Shown here piece by piece: positions 52,620-61,109 of a DNA stretch of 64,000 bases (position 1 is the stretch's first letter; every line of letters begins with the position of its first letter). Made by a program: the position numbers and the translations under genes. Under the pieces are notes generated by a model. The model searched no databases. It saw nothing but the letters and a program-made list of their open reading frames with translations, and was not told where the DNA came from. The stretch comes from Candidatus Zixiibacteriota bacterium (GTDB taxonomy: Bacteria; Zixibacteria; MSB-5A5; CAIYYT01). The stretch spans positions 1 to 64,000 of the forward strand of contig JADYYF010000109.1 of the NCBI GenBank assembly GCA_020853795.1, given 5' to 3'.

Positions 52620-54594
52620 GGTTGATCACCTCCACCACCCGATGCTGCAACTCCCGCAGCGACACATTCCCGACCGCCCGCTTGCGCAATTGTCCCATGA
52701 TCCAGCGCGCCTCTGCCTCCCGGTCACTGTCGTAGGCAATCTCACCGAACTTGCGCCGCAGCGCCGGCAGATATTCCAAAATCTGATCGATGCTTTGCTC
52801 CTTGAATTCGATCGTGATCAGCACCGACTGCAAATCCATGTTGGGATGGTCGTACACCACCGGCAGCATCTTCTTGAGAATCTCGTTACTCAAGCGGCGC
52901 TCCTTCACGAAACGGAACAACTGCCGCACCCTCTCATAGTCAAAGTCGGGCGGAGCTTTGCGCGTCCCCTGCAGATGTTTGAGCGTATGCGCCAGCAGTG
53001 TCGCCACGAATCGCGGCGACTGCTCGCTCTCGGCGACAATCGTTTCGATCAGCGGCACCAGGTTGTTGCGCAGCAAGTACGAGAAGGCGTCCTCCGGCAC
53101 CTGCCATTCGCGCAGTTGTTTGAACCGTTCGGCGATGCTGACCGGCAGGTGTTTCCGCTTCTCGACGATCACGTCATCATCAATCGAGATCGGCGCCGAG
53201 TCGGTGTCAGGGTACATGCGATCCGGCCCCGGAAGGACACGTTCAAATATCGTCGTGCCGTCCGGCAAGCCTTTGCGCGTTTCGTTCGGTACACCCTGCA
53301 GTGCAATCTTACAGCGCTCCTCGATAGTCTCGATCGCCATCGCCACATCGTCCGGCGGCCCCCACACGACGATCTGCGCGTCGCCCACCGTCGCGCCCAC
53401 ATACTGCCGGATATCCACCAACTCCTGCTCGTCCCCGAACAGGTGCAACTGCTCCGAATGCAGCATATTCGGCCGCTCCAGGCACGCGATCACTTTGAGC
53501 CGGTCGCTCAGTTCATCCGCGAACATCCGCTCCGGCTGTGTGAAAAAGCTAAGTATTCCCTCAAAGTGCGGCAGGTTGACCGCCACCAATTTCCACCCAC
53601 GCGACTTCACTCGCTTGATCGCTTTCTGCTCACGCGGTAACAGGTCCGCATCGAGTTCCTTGTGCGTCACCGACCAGGTCTTGGGATCAAGCCCGCGCCG
53701 CAAGAGTTCGTCGCGGATGAGAAGCAGCGCCCACTGCCGAAACGCCTCATTATGCACCAAGTTCGGAATCCAGCGAATATGTGCCACGCCCTTGATCTCG
53801 ACCCGCGTTCCGCCGGTGACGCTGACATTGACATCCTCGCGCGCCGCGCCGATGCCGACCCGCACCTTGCCCGAGGAGCGCGCCAGAAACCGCAAGTAAT
53901 GTGCCGCCTCCGCCGCTTCATCGGGGGTGAGCAGATCAGGGTAGGTCACGGTCTCGATCAGCGGCATCCCCAGCCGGTCGGTCATATAGATCCGCCAGTG
54001 CCCGACATCCGACACCTCGCGGCAGGCGTCCTCCTCGATCGAAATCTGGATGATCCGCACATCCTTGTGCTTGAGCGGAATCACCCCTTCGATCCCGACA
54101 ATCGCCGTCCGCTGGAAGCCCGTCGGAATCGACCCGTCGAGATATTGCTTGCGCGCCACGTGCAGTTCGCCGACGATATTCGTCTTCAGCATCAGCGCGA
54201 TGTCAATCGCCTTGTCGAGCGCTTCCTGATTGATCCGAAACGGCGGTGTGTCGTCGAAGTCGTACGTGCAGGCGGTCTTGTCCTTGATGCGATAGATGAT
54301 GTTCTTCTTGGTCTTGAACTCCATCAGCGCCGTACCGTCATACTCGCCCAACTCCGACAGCGTTGGGCGCATGTGTCGCACTAGTTCGGCGTCGAAGTCG
54401 TCGTGTTCCTGATAGATTCCTGCCGGACAGCGGCAGAATAATTTCTTCTCGGTCAGAAGCTGTTGATGGATCTCCAATCCGCACTTGAAGCCGAGCCGCT
54501 GATAAGTTTCCGGTGTGGCCTCTTTGCGCGCAATCCAGCCCACCTGTTGTTTGGTCTTCTCAAAATTCGCTGCTGCGTCAAATCGCTGTGCCAT
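52612..54594 (-). CDS. gatE: Glu-tRNA(Gln) amidotransferase subunit E, archaeal type
   Basis: Encodes 660 residues from the ATG at 54594. Cradle domain: RLGFKCGLEIHQQLLTEKKLFCRCP, MRPTLSELGEYDGTALMEF, CTYDFDDTPPFRINQEAL, YLDGSIPTGFQRTAIVG and VSVTGGTRVEIKGVAHI. An AspRS-like insertion (GAD, about 375-480) is present, which separates GatE from bacterial GatB, and a helical and YqeY-like tail follows (about 530-660). Length matches archaeal GatE (about 620-640), slightly longer. With GatD it converts Glu-tRNA(Gln) to Gln-tRNA(Gln). An apparent -10/-35 pair lies just upstream. Confidence 0.93.
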   Translation of the reverse strand: MAQRFDAAANFEKTKQQVGWIARKEATPETYQRLGFKCGLEIHQQLLTEKKLFCRCPAGIYQEHDDFDAELVRHMRPTLSELGEYDGTALMEFKTKKNIIYRIKDKTACTYDFDDTPPFRINQEALDKAIDIALMLKTNIVGELHVARKQYLDGSIPTGFQRTAIVGIEGVIPLKHKDVRIIQISIEEDACREVSDVGHWRIYMTDRLGMPLIETVTYPDLLTPDEAAEAAHYLRFLARSSGKVRVGIGAAREDVNVSVTGGTRVEIKGVAHIRWIPNLVHNEAFRQWALLLIRDELLRRGLDPKTWSVTHKELDADLLPREQKAIKRVKSRGWKLVAVNLPHFEGILSFFTQPERMFADELSDRLKVIACLERPNMLHSEQLHLFGDEQELVDIRQYVGATVGDAQIVVWGPPDDVAMAIETIEERCKIALQGVPNETRKGLPDGTTIFERVLPGPDRMYPDTDSAPISIDDDVIVEKRKHLPVSIAERFKQLREWQVPEDAFSYLLRNNLVPLIETIVAESEQSPRFVATLLAHTLKHLQGTRKAPPDFDYERVRQLFRFVKERRLSNEILKKMLPVVYDHPNMDLQSVLITIEFKEQSIDQILEYLPALRRKFGEIAYDSDREAEARWIMGQLRKRAVGNVSLRELQHRVVEVINRG

Positions 54595-54603
54595 AATGCA
54601 GAG

Positions 54604-54632
54604 AACATAGGCAATTTCCCCGCCCTTTACAA
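54604..54632 (-). promoter_or_regulatory. Promoter candidate for gatE-gatD, near-leaderless
   Basis: On the minus strand: TTGTAA, 17 bases, TATGTT; the start point would fall about 3 bases before the ATG at 54594. No Shine-Dalgarno sequence is visible. Confidence 0.5.
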
Positions 54633-54717
54633 GCCTCTTGCCCGGCCATTTTTGACCACTGGAATCACCAGTTGCTCCGATTTGCAGTGGCTGAACGCGT
54701 GCGGTCAAAGCCGGCAG

Positions 54718-54745
54718 CCCACCCGGAGTGCCGGCGGAGGGTGGG
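54718..54745. repeat. Inverted repeat CCCACCC/GGGTGGG
   Basis: Seven-base arms around a GC-rich 14-base loop, in the 276-base gap between gatE and the gene at 54871. The rest of the gap shows no gene. Confidence 0.45.
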
Positions 54746-54870
54746 TCTTAAATGATAGCCATCAGTCCCACCGTTCGCTTTGCGACTGCAGAAAATAGAT
54801 GGACTCTGATGATGGTGAGGAGGTTGCTTCGGCGTCGCTCAGATGAATTCGCTGCGGGTGGGCTAGCGGC

Positions 54871-55542
54871 TCACGAAATGTACCTCATGTACTGCGCCTG
54901 AATGACCCACTTGCCGTCAACGCACTCCAGGCAGTAAAGCCACCCGCTGCCGGAGAGTCCCTCCTGTTGCTGGGCCACATAGATCAACGCCTGGGTGCGC
55001 TCTTCGTCGAATCCTACGCGAGAGACTGTGGTAATACCGATGTATCTTGGATAGACCCGATAGAAGGCCTCCCAGAAGCCGTCTTCGTCGGCCTCATATT
55101 GATCATCTTCTCCACCAGCCATCAATCGATAACCGAAGTCAAATACAAATCTGCGGCTGAGCCACTCCCCACCGAAGTTCTTGACCACGAAATCGTCAAA
55201 GGTCTCAAGCTTCAGTAGCTGCCATTGCTTCTGGATCGTATAATAGAGCTCGTCGCGATGAAGGTCGCGGAGACTCAGGTCGCCGCTTGTCAACGGATCG
55301 ATGACGACCTTCAATGTATCGTGTTCTACTTCATTGATTCCAGTGAACGCCTCAATCTCCGAGTGTGGTCCGTCCACGTTGACCAGTTTGTTGGCGATCA
55401 CGAGGGACATGATCTCGTATTCGATGTCCTCGATCTCCCGCGATACCTTGATTCTCTTGCGTTCGGTCGATTCGCTCAATACGGCAGCGCAGAAGCAGAA
55501 GCCTATGACTGCCGTCGCAACTGCAAAGGCTTGGACTCTCAT
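54871..55542 (-). CDS. Secreted protein of unknown function
   Basis: Encodes 223 residues. N-terminal signal peptide (about 1-23), then a helical, charged stretch (STERKRIKVSREIEDIEYEIMSLVIANKL) and a mixed domain rich in Asp, Glu, Tyr and Trp (EDDQYEADEDGFWEAFYRVYP). The C-terminus (GSGWLYCLECVDGKWVIQAQYMRYIS) looks like the closing strands of an SnoaL/NTF2-like fold, which would fit a sequence that starts with helices, but this is only a resemblance. A monocistronic gene, as both flanks are long gaps. Confidence 0.7.
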   Translation of the reverse strand: MRVQAFAVATAVIGFCFCAAVLSESTERKRIKVSREIEDIEYEIMSLVIANKLVNVDGPHSEIEAFTGINEVEHDTLKVVIDPLTSGDLSLRDLHRDELYYTIQKQWQLLKLETFDDFVVKNFGGEWLSRRFVFDFGYRLMAGGEDDQYEADEDGFWEAFYRVYPRYIGITTVSRVGFDEERTQALIYVAQQQEGLSGSGWLYCLECVDGKWVIQAQYMRYIS

Positions 55543-55649
55543 TGCGCACTCCTTTCATCTATCACCCGACAGGTGAGCCGTCAGCCCCATCCTTTGACAC
55601 TACAGTCTTGTTGACGGCTTATTCCCGGGAGCGTGCAACTATCCCGCAT

Positions 55650-55683
55650 CACCCTCTCCCCGTTAGGGGGTCGGGGAGAGTGT
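55650..55683. repeat. CCCTCTCCCC-type intergenic hairpin repeat
   Basis: ACCCTCTCCCCGTTAGGGGG followed by TCGGGGAGAGTGTG: complementary arms CTCTCCCC and GGGGAGAG around a short inner hairpin. One of three relatives in the window (others at 59611 and 61685). Confidence 0.6.
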
Positions 55684-55729
55684 GTTGCTCTGTCTCTACT
55701 TCACGGGCAGGTTCGAGCGGCTTGCCTCC

Positions 55730-57373
55730 CTACCGCCGCGGTCCCGCCGCTACGATTTCCGGTGGACAGCCGTCCTTGAACTTCTTGAAGTTCTCGATAT
55801 AGAGTGACGCCAATTGCTTGTATCGGTTCGCGTACGCCGCCTTATCGGGCCACGAGCTTTCCGGATACAATGCTTCCGCCGGCACATCCGGACACGTCAA
55901 CGGCACCTTGAATCCGAACATCTTGTCCTCCCGATATTCCACGTTGTCCAACTTGCCGGTCAGCGCCGCCTCCAGCATCGCGCGCGTATAGCGAATGCTG
56001 ATGCGTTTGCCGACGCCGTACGGCCCGCCGGTCCAGCCGGTATTCACCAGCCAGCATTTGACGTCGTGCCGGATCATCTTCCGCTTCAGCAAATCGGCGT
56101 AGAAGTACGGATGATGCACCATAAACGGCGCGCCGAAACACGCCGAGAAGGTGATCTCCGGCTCCTTGCCCAGATCGATCTCGGTCCCCGACACTTTCGC
56201 CGTGTAGCCGGAGATGAAATGATACAGCGCCTGATCCGGCGTCAACCGCGCGATCGGCGGCAGCACGCCCGAGGCGTCGCAGGTCAGCATGATGATGTTT
56301 TTCGGATGCCCCGCTCGCTTCTCCGGCAGCGCGTTCTCGATGAAATCCAGCGGATACGAGGCGCGCGTATTCTCCGTGCGCTCGTCGTCATCGAGATCGA
56401 GATGCCGGGTGATGGGATCATAAATCACATTTTCGAGAATTGTACCGAACCGCCGCGTGCAGGCGTAGATCTCCGGTTCTGCCGTCGCCGACAGGTTGAT
56501 CACCTTGGCATAGCAGCCGCCTTCAAAGTTGAACACGCCTTCGTCGCTCCAGCCGTGCTCGTCGTCGCCGATCAGGTGGCGGCGCGGATCGGCCGACAAC
56601 GTCGTTTTGCCCGTGCCGGACAACCCGAAGAACAGCGCGACGTCGCCCGCCTTGCCGACGTTGGCCGAGCAGTGCATCGTCATCACCCCCTGCAGCGGCA
56701 GCAGGTAGTTCAGAATCGTGAACGCCGACTTCTTGATTTCGCCGCCGTAGCCTGACCCGCCGATAATGACGAGCTTTTGCTCGAAATTCAGCAGGATGAA
56801 CGTCGGTGTCAAGGTTCCATCGATCGACGGCACTCCCTGGAACGACGGTGCGGCAATGATGGTGAACTCCGGCACGTGTCGCTTGAGCTGGTCGAGCGCG
56901 TCGATCCGGATGAACATATTCCGCGCAAACAATGAATGCCACGCATACTCCGTGATCACGCGAATCGGCAGCGAGTAATTCGGGTCGGCGCCGACGTAAC
57001 AATCTTGCACGAACAGATCGCGATCCTGCAGGAACGCCTGCAGCCGCGCATACACCGCGCTGAACTTGTCCGCCGAAAACGGCCGGTTGTACTGACCCCA
57101 CCAGATCTTGTCGGTGGTCGTTGCTTCCTGCACGACAAACTTGTCGTTGGCCGCGCGCGCCGTGTGCTTGCCGGTATTGACCACCAGCGGCCCCAGGTGC
57201 GAAATGTTCCCCTCGCGGCGGAACATCGCTTCCTCGTACAGCGCCGGTTCCACCAGATTCCAGTACGCCATGTGCAGGTTGGTCAGGCCGTGATGCTTCA
57301 GACCGAAGTCGCTGGCGCGCTCCTTGGCAATGTCATGCGCCGGTGACTTGATATTCAGGTAGTTGCTGTTCAT
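55730..57373 (-). CDS. pckA: Phosphoenolpyruvate carboxykinase (ATP)
   Basis: Encodes 547 residues from the ATG at 57373, which overlaps the aminotransferase stop by four bases (ATGA). Signatures of the ATP-type enzyme: GTKSP-like NTGKHTARAANDKF early, GGSGYGGEIKKSAF, P-loop FFGLSGTGKTTLSADP, LIGDDEHGWSDEGVFNFEGGCYAK and NTGWTGGPYGVGKRI. It converts oxaloacetate and ATP to PEP and CO2, the first gluconeogenic step. Pairing with an aspartate-type aminotransferase supplies oxaloacetate from amino acids. Confidence 0.96.
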   Translation of the reverse strand: MNSNYLNIKSPAHDIAKERASDFGLKHHGLTNLHMAYWNLVEPALYEEAMFRREGNISHLGPLVVNTGKHTARAANDKFVVQEATTTDKIWWGQYNRPFSADKFSAVYARLQAFLQDRDLFVQDCYVGADPNYSLPIRVITEYAWHSLFARNMFIRIDALDQLKRHVPEFTIIAAPSFQGVPSIDGTLTPTFILLNFEQKLVIIGGSGYGGEIKKSAFTILNYLLPLQGVMTMHCSANVGKAGDVALFFGLSGTGKTTLSADPRRHLIGDDEHGWSDEGVFNFEGGCYAKVINLSATAEPEIYACTRRFGTILENVIYDPITRHLDLDDDERTENTRASYPLDFIENALPEKRAGHPKNIIMLTCDASGVLPPIARLTPDQALYHFISGYTAKVSGTEIDLGKEPEITFSACFGAPFMVHHPYFYADLLKRKMIRHDVKCWLVNTGWTGGPYGVGKRISIRYTRAMLEAALTGKLDNVEYREDKMFGFKVPLTCPDVPAEALYPESSWPDKAAYANRYKQLASLYIENFKKFKDGCPPEIVAAGPRR

Positions 57374-58587
57374 TGCCAATCCCTCACAAGCTTTCTGTCG
57401 CCGATGTAGATTTCATTCGGTGATTTCGGATCCAGCACCCACTTGATCCGCGCAATGCCTTCCATGATGTCCTTGACCGTGCCGCAGAAACTCAGCCGCA
57501 GATGTCCTTCCATCCCGAATTCCTTGCCCGGCACCGCCACCACCATCGCTTTCTTGAGCAGCGTCTTCGACAAAGCCACCGAATCATTACTGTAGGCCCG
57601 GAAGTCGGGCAGCGCGTAGAACGTACCGTCCGGCGGAATCAGCTTCACGCCCTCGAACGCATTCAGCTCCTGCACCATCACCTTGCGGTTGTTCTCGAGC
57701 ATCAGCCGCAAACTCTCGACACCGGTCTGAATTCCCGTTAAAGCTCCCACCGCCGCCACTTGCGAGAGTAGCGCCGGACACGAGGTCGTCTGCGCCTGTA
57801 CGTTGATCATCGTCTCGATGATTTGCGAGTTGGCGATTGTCCAGCCGATCCGATAGCCCGTCATTGCGTACAGCTTCGATACGCCGTTGATTACGATCAA
57901 CCGCGAATTGTCCGACTGATCCTTGGCATACTTGTAGCAGGACGTCCACTTCTTGCCGGAGAAGACCAACTTGTGGTAAATGTCGTCCATGATCAGGTAA
58001 ATCCCCTTCTTTTCGCAGTATTCGACCACCTCGGCGATGAACTGCTCGGAGTAGACGACACCGGACGGATTGTTCGGGCTGTTGATGATCACCGCCTTGG
58101 TGTACGAGCTGGACATGTCGATGATGTCTTTCAGACGCGGCTCGAAACGCCCGTCACCCGGCATCACGATCACCGGCTTGCCGTAAACCATCTTTACCAT
58201 TTCCGGGTAGCTCACCCAGTACGGCGCCAGGATGATCACCTCATCCATCGGGTTGATCAGCGTCGTCAACAGCACCGACAACGCCTGCTTGGCACCGCCG
58301 GACACCAACACGTTGTCCTTGCCGATCACCTTGCCGTAGTTCTCTTCCGTATAGCGAATGATCGCCTTACGCAACGGCGAGATGCCTTCGGTCGGAGTGT
58401 AGCGCACTTCTGCGGTCGAAAGCTGGGCCGCACAGTTGAGCAGCGCTTCAAATGGTACCTTACTTTTCGGCTCCCCTGCACCCAGATGGATCACCGCTTC
58501 GCCGCGATCGCGCAAGTCCTGGGCTTCCTCGTTGAGCTTTAGCGTTGGCGACTCTGCAATCTCTCTCGCCAGGGTGCTGATACTCAT
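57370..58587 (-). CDS. PLP-dependent aminotransferase, class I/II (aspartate aminotransferase-like)
   Basis: Encodes 405 residues. Fold type I landmarks: HLGAGEPKSKVP, GGAKQALSVLLTTLINPMDEVIILAPYWVSY, INSPNNPSGVVY (Asn), DDIYHKL, and the Schiff-base Lys in NGVSKLYAMTGYRIGW. The late FRAYSNDSVALSKTLL and VAVPGKEFGMEGHLRLSF match the aspartate aminotransferase I-gamma style, with the substrate-carboxylate Arg in LRLSF. Substrate is likely Asp or another acidic amino acid. First gene of a two-gene unit with pckA. Confidence 0.92.
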   Translation of the reverse strand: MSISTLAREIAESPTLKLNEEAQDLRDRGEAVIHLGAGEPKSKVPFEALLNCAAQLSTAEVRYTPTEGISPLRKAIIRYTEENYGKVIGKDNVLVSGGAKQALSVLLTTLINPMDEVIILAPYWVSYPEMVKMVYGKPVIVMPGDGRFEPRLKDIIDMSSSYTKAVIINSPNNPSGVVYSEQFIAEVVEYCEKKGIYLIMDDIYHKLVFSGKKWTSCYKYAKDQSDNSRLIVINGVSKLYAMTGYRIGWTIANSQIIETMINVQAQTTSCPALLSQVAAVGALTGIQTGVESLRLMLENNRKVMVQELNAFEGVKLIPPDGTFYALPDFRAYSNDSVALSKTLLKKAMVVAVPGKEFGMEGHLRLSFCGTVKDIMEGIARIKWVLDPKSPNEIYIGDRKLVRDWQ

Positions 58588-58945
58588 GGATTACCTGCCT
58601 AAGATTAAGTTGACTAATTCTCTATCTTCATCCCTCATCGAGGGTCTCACTTCCAGTCCATCCGGTCGATTATCCCATCCGGTGCCCCACCGCCTGCGCA
58701 GCGTCCCGAGGAACGAGGGATTGCGGTGGGATTCCTGCCGAGGGCCGATTCAACTCCTCCCAAAGCAAAAAGCCGTTACTGACACGCCACATATCTGGCC
58801 AATCCGCGCGCCGTAACGACGGTTAATATTATCGCCTTTTATGCCTCGCCGCACAAGGAAAAAATGTGAAATTTTTCACGAGACCGTCTTTTGACCACCA
58901 GCTCACGCTCAAACAAGACGACACAAGTGCCGATAATATTACATA
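58588..58945. other. Gap without a clear gene; two inverted repeats
   Basis: 358 bases upstream of the aminotransferase. Holds an inverted repeat with arms CCCACCGC (58687-58694) and GCGGTGGG (58724-58731), and a short AT-rich one (GTGAAA/TTTCAC, 58866-58879). No long coding frame with good codon pattern is seen; no convincing -35/-10 pair for the aminotransferase. Confidence 0.5.
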
Positions 58946-59395
58946 GTGGGCACCAGTCTGTTACAGCGCAGAATCTCCCCTCCTCCCGCCGACGGGGAAA
59001 GCAACTTCACCCGCGCCATTCTATCCAATTCCGGGATTCGCTACATTCTGGTACCATTCATTTGCTCATTCATGATCATGCTGTATGTCGGCTTCCGCGA
59101 CGCCGCTTCCGGTGGCATCATTCTCTGCACGCTTCTGGAAATCTCCGCTCTACTCCTGCTGGCGGCGATGTTCCTGCCTCCGCCTATGCGCAAACCTTCG
59201 CTACGCGCACTCTGCCTCGTGGTCGGTTTGACATTCGTTTGGTACGTGGTGGCCGCTCCGAGCGTGCTGTCAGTCTTTGGCATCGTGTTAGTTGGTCTGC
59301 CCAGTCTCAGTTACGCCATCAAGGGAAGCACAAAGTACCTGCCAACACGGCGTACTGCACCTGGAACCACCGACCAGGATCCCCTTAGCTCCTAA
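58946..59395 (+). CDS. Small membrane protein of unknown function
   Basis: Encodes 149 residues from a GTG at 58946; the start is uncertain because no ribosome site is visible. Four hydrophobic helices (about 32-50, 56-76, 87-105 and 106-125) are separated by short charged loops, ending in a polar tail (TTDQDPLSS). The regular hydrophobic pattern and the clean frame favour a real gene. No family assigned. Confidence 0.55.
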   Translation: MGTSLLQRRISPPPADGESNFTRAILSNSGIRYILVPFICSFMIMLYVGFRDAASGGIILCTLLEISALLLLAAMFLPPPMRKPSLRALCLVVGLTFVWYVVAAPSVLSVFGIVLVGLPSLSYAIKGSTKYLPTRRTAPGTTDQDPLSS

Positions 59396-59610
59396 AATTT
59401 AGCACTTTCCTCCGCCGCGTCAAAACCTTCCGCACGCCCTGCAGACCGGAAGATGAACCGCTTCTTTTGCGCAAGGCGACTTGTCACGGTCAAGGTGGGT
59501 TAGACTTTTCTGCCTGATTCTCCACCTGACCGCCACGCACCGACAGACCGGAATGCCGATCCCACGCAGACAATTCTGAATTGCAATCGCCGCGGAATGG
59601 ACGCGATTCG

Positions 59611-59647
59611 CCCCTCTCCTCCTGGGAGAGGGGTCGGGGGTGAGGGC
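59611..59647. repeat. CCCTCTCC...GGAGAGGGGTCGGGGGTGAGGGC repeat
   Basis: CCCCTCTCCTCCTGGGAGAG followed by GGGTCGGGGGTGAGGGC. The same phrase recurs at 61685-61723. It resembles a dispersed intergenic hairpin repeat common in many bacterial genomes. Confidence 0.65.
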
Positions 59648-59695
59648 TTGTCGCAACTCACTTCACGCATACGAACAACACCCCGCGAGCTTACC

Positions 59696-59724
59696 TTGAC
59701 TGTTTCACAATTTCGAGCTATCTT
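59696..59724 (+). promoter_or_regulatory. Promoter candidate for the barrel-protein genes
   Basis: TTGACT, 17 bases, TATCTT; the leader to the ATG at 59757 would be about 25 bases and contains the ribosome site GGAGG. Confidence 0.65.
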
Positions 59725-59756
59725 CGTCTTTCCAACGAAAAGACAATGGAGGCTCC

Positions 59757-60392
59757 ATGACTCTCAAAGGACTGCTGTGGCTCTTGGCACTGACTGCCCT
59801 GCTTCCCGCTGTTTCTCGTGCTGACCAGCAATTCGCCCTCTACGGCCTGCAAAGCCTGACCAATCACAGTGATCTTCCCCACCCGGCCGGAGTCGGCGCC
59901 TTTCTGCAGACATCTCTCTCCCAGGATATCCGCCTGCGATTCAGCGCCTCGGTCGCCTTCGATCGCGACAGCTATGTCGCGACGATTCGCCGAGGTTGGG
60001 GTCTGCCTTTTCCGGGTGACACTCTGCGCGACTTTTGGAGCGAATCGACGCACATGGAAGTCTTTGAGGTTTCTTTCCTTGCCCGTCCCTTTGACTCGCG
60101 TATCATCAACGTTTTTGTCGGCGGCGGTTTGGGACTGACATCTTTCAGTTGGAAAATCAGCGGCCAGAATACTGGTTATGTCAAGTCCACTGACGCCGGT
60201 CCACGGCTTGCTTTCAGTCTGATCGGCGATTTCGAAATTGCCCACCCAAGCCTACGTCCGCTCGTTCTGCATCTCTGGCTCCGAGAACGCATCACCATGG
60301 CTACCATGTTTCAGTGCGACGATTGCGGAACCCTGTTCGACGACTCCATCTCTTCCACCGAAGTCTCCCTCGCTCTGGCCCTGCGGCTTTGA
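59757..60392 (+). CDS. Secreted beta-barrel-like protein (unknown)
   Basis: Encodes 211 residues. Signal peptide (MTLKGLLWLLALTALLPAVSRA, about 22). The mature part alternates hydrophobic and polar residues (RLRFSASVAFDRDSY, VFVGGGLGLTSFSWKI, RLAFSLIGDFEIA) as in eight-stranded outer-membrane barrels of the OmpA/OmpW size, ending SLALALRL. A late CDDCG pair is unusual. Shares the opening MTLKG and layout with the next gene, so they may be duplicates that have diverged. Confidence 0.72.
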   Translation: MTLKGLLWLLALTALLPAVSRADQQFALYGLQSLTNHSDLPHPAGVGAFLQTSLSQDIRLRFSASVAFDRDSYVATIRRGWGLPFPGDTLRDFWSESTHMEVFEVSFLARPFDSRIINVFVGGGLGLTSFSWKISGQNTGYVKSTDAGPRLAFSLIGDFEIAHPSLRPLVLHLWLRERITMATMFQCDDCGTLFDDSISSTEVSLALALRL

Positions 60393-60464
60393 CGGCATCC
60401 AGCGGATTCGTACTGGACAAATCTGCCCTCTTTCGCGTCTTTACAATATCAGGAGGTTACTATC

Positions 60465-61094
60465 ATGACTCTAAAGGGCATCATTATCACAATATTCGTG
60501 TTTGGCGTTGCTGCCAGCGCATCAGCGCAACTTCAATTTGCTGGCGGCGCTAGTCTGGCTGCCACCAACGTCAAATATCTTTCCCTTCCCGTGGGCTATG
60601 CCTTCTACATCCAGCAATCCACCGGCGACCACACGGCTCTTCGCTTCAGCTATACCTGCGGAATTGATTCGAAAGCCGACACTCGTCGCATCCCCGGAAT
60701 CGGATTCGACCGCGCCACGCGCAATCCCTTTTACTTCGGCTATGTAGACTCCAAATTGCACACCTTTGAACTGGCACTGCTATTCCGCGTCGCCCACCTC
60801 GGACGGATCGCATTAGCCGCAGCGCCCGGAATCGATTTCGTTCTGTTCACTTCCGACTTCGAGTCCGACTATTCCCTGCCCGGCCCTCACAATTATTCAC
60901 ACTACACGGTCGGCGGCTCCGCCCTCCTTGACTCCGAGGTTCGTATCGGCTCAGGGGATGAGCTCCGCGTGCACGTCGGTCTGCGAACGATATTCGTCCC
61001 GAGAATCGCAGACTCGGAACGCGCGTTCCTGGGAAACATCGATTCCGCCTGGTTGATCGAAGCCACCGTCAGCCTCGCCTCGGTCTACATGTGA
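60465..61094 (+). CDS. Secreted beta-barrel-like protein (unknown), possible paralogue
   Basis: Encodes 209 residues with AGGAGG upstream. Signal peptide (about 1-21, ASASAQ). Barrel-type strands: GGASLAATNVKYLSLPVGYAFY, LRFSYTCGIDSK, TFELALLFRVAHLG, ALAAAPGIDFVLFTSDF, VHVGLRTIFV. Length and signal start match the preceding gene. Function unknown; outer-membrane location is inferred. Confidence 0.72.
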   Translation: MTLKGIIITIFVFGVAASASAQLQFAGGASLAATNVKYLSLPVGYAFYIQQSTGDHTALRFSYTCGIDSKADTRRIPGIGFDRATRNPFYFGYVDSKLHTFELALLFRVAHLGRIALAAAPGIDFVLFTSDFESDYSLPGPHNYSHYTVGGSALLDSEVRIGSGDELRVHVGLRTIFVPRIADSERAFLGNIDSAWLIEATVSLASVYM

Positions 61095-61109
61095 TTGACC
61101 GCCACTCGC

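Larger units (their letters stand above)
59396..59756. other. Gap with a repeat and a promoter, no gene seen
   Basis: 361 bases before the barrel-protein gene. Contains the hairpin repeat at 59611-59647 and the promoter at 59696-59724; the remainder shows only short chance frames. Confidence 0.5.
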
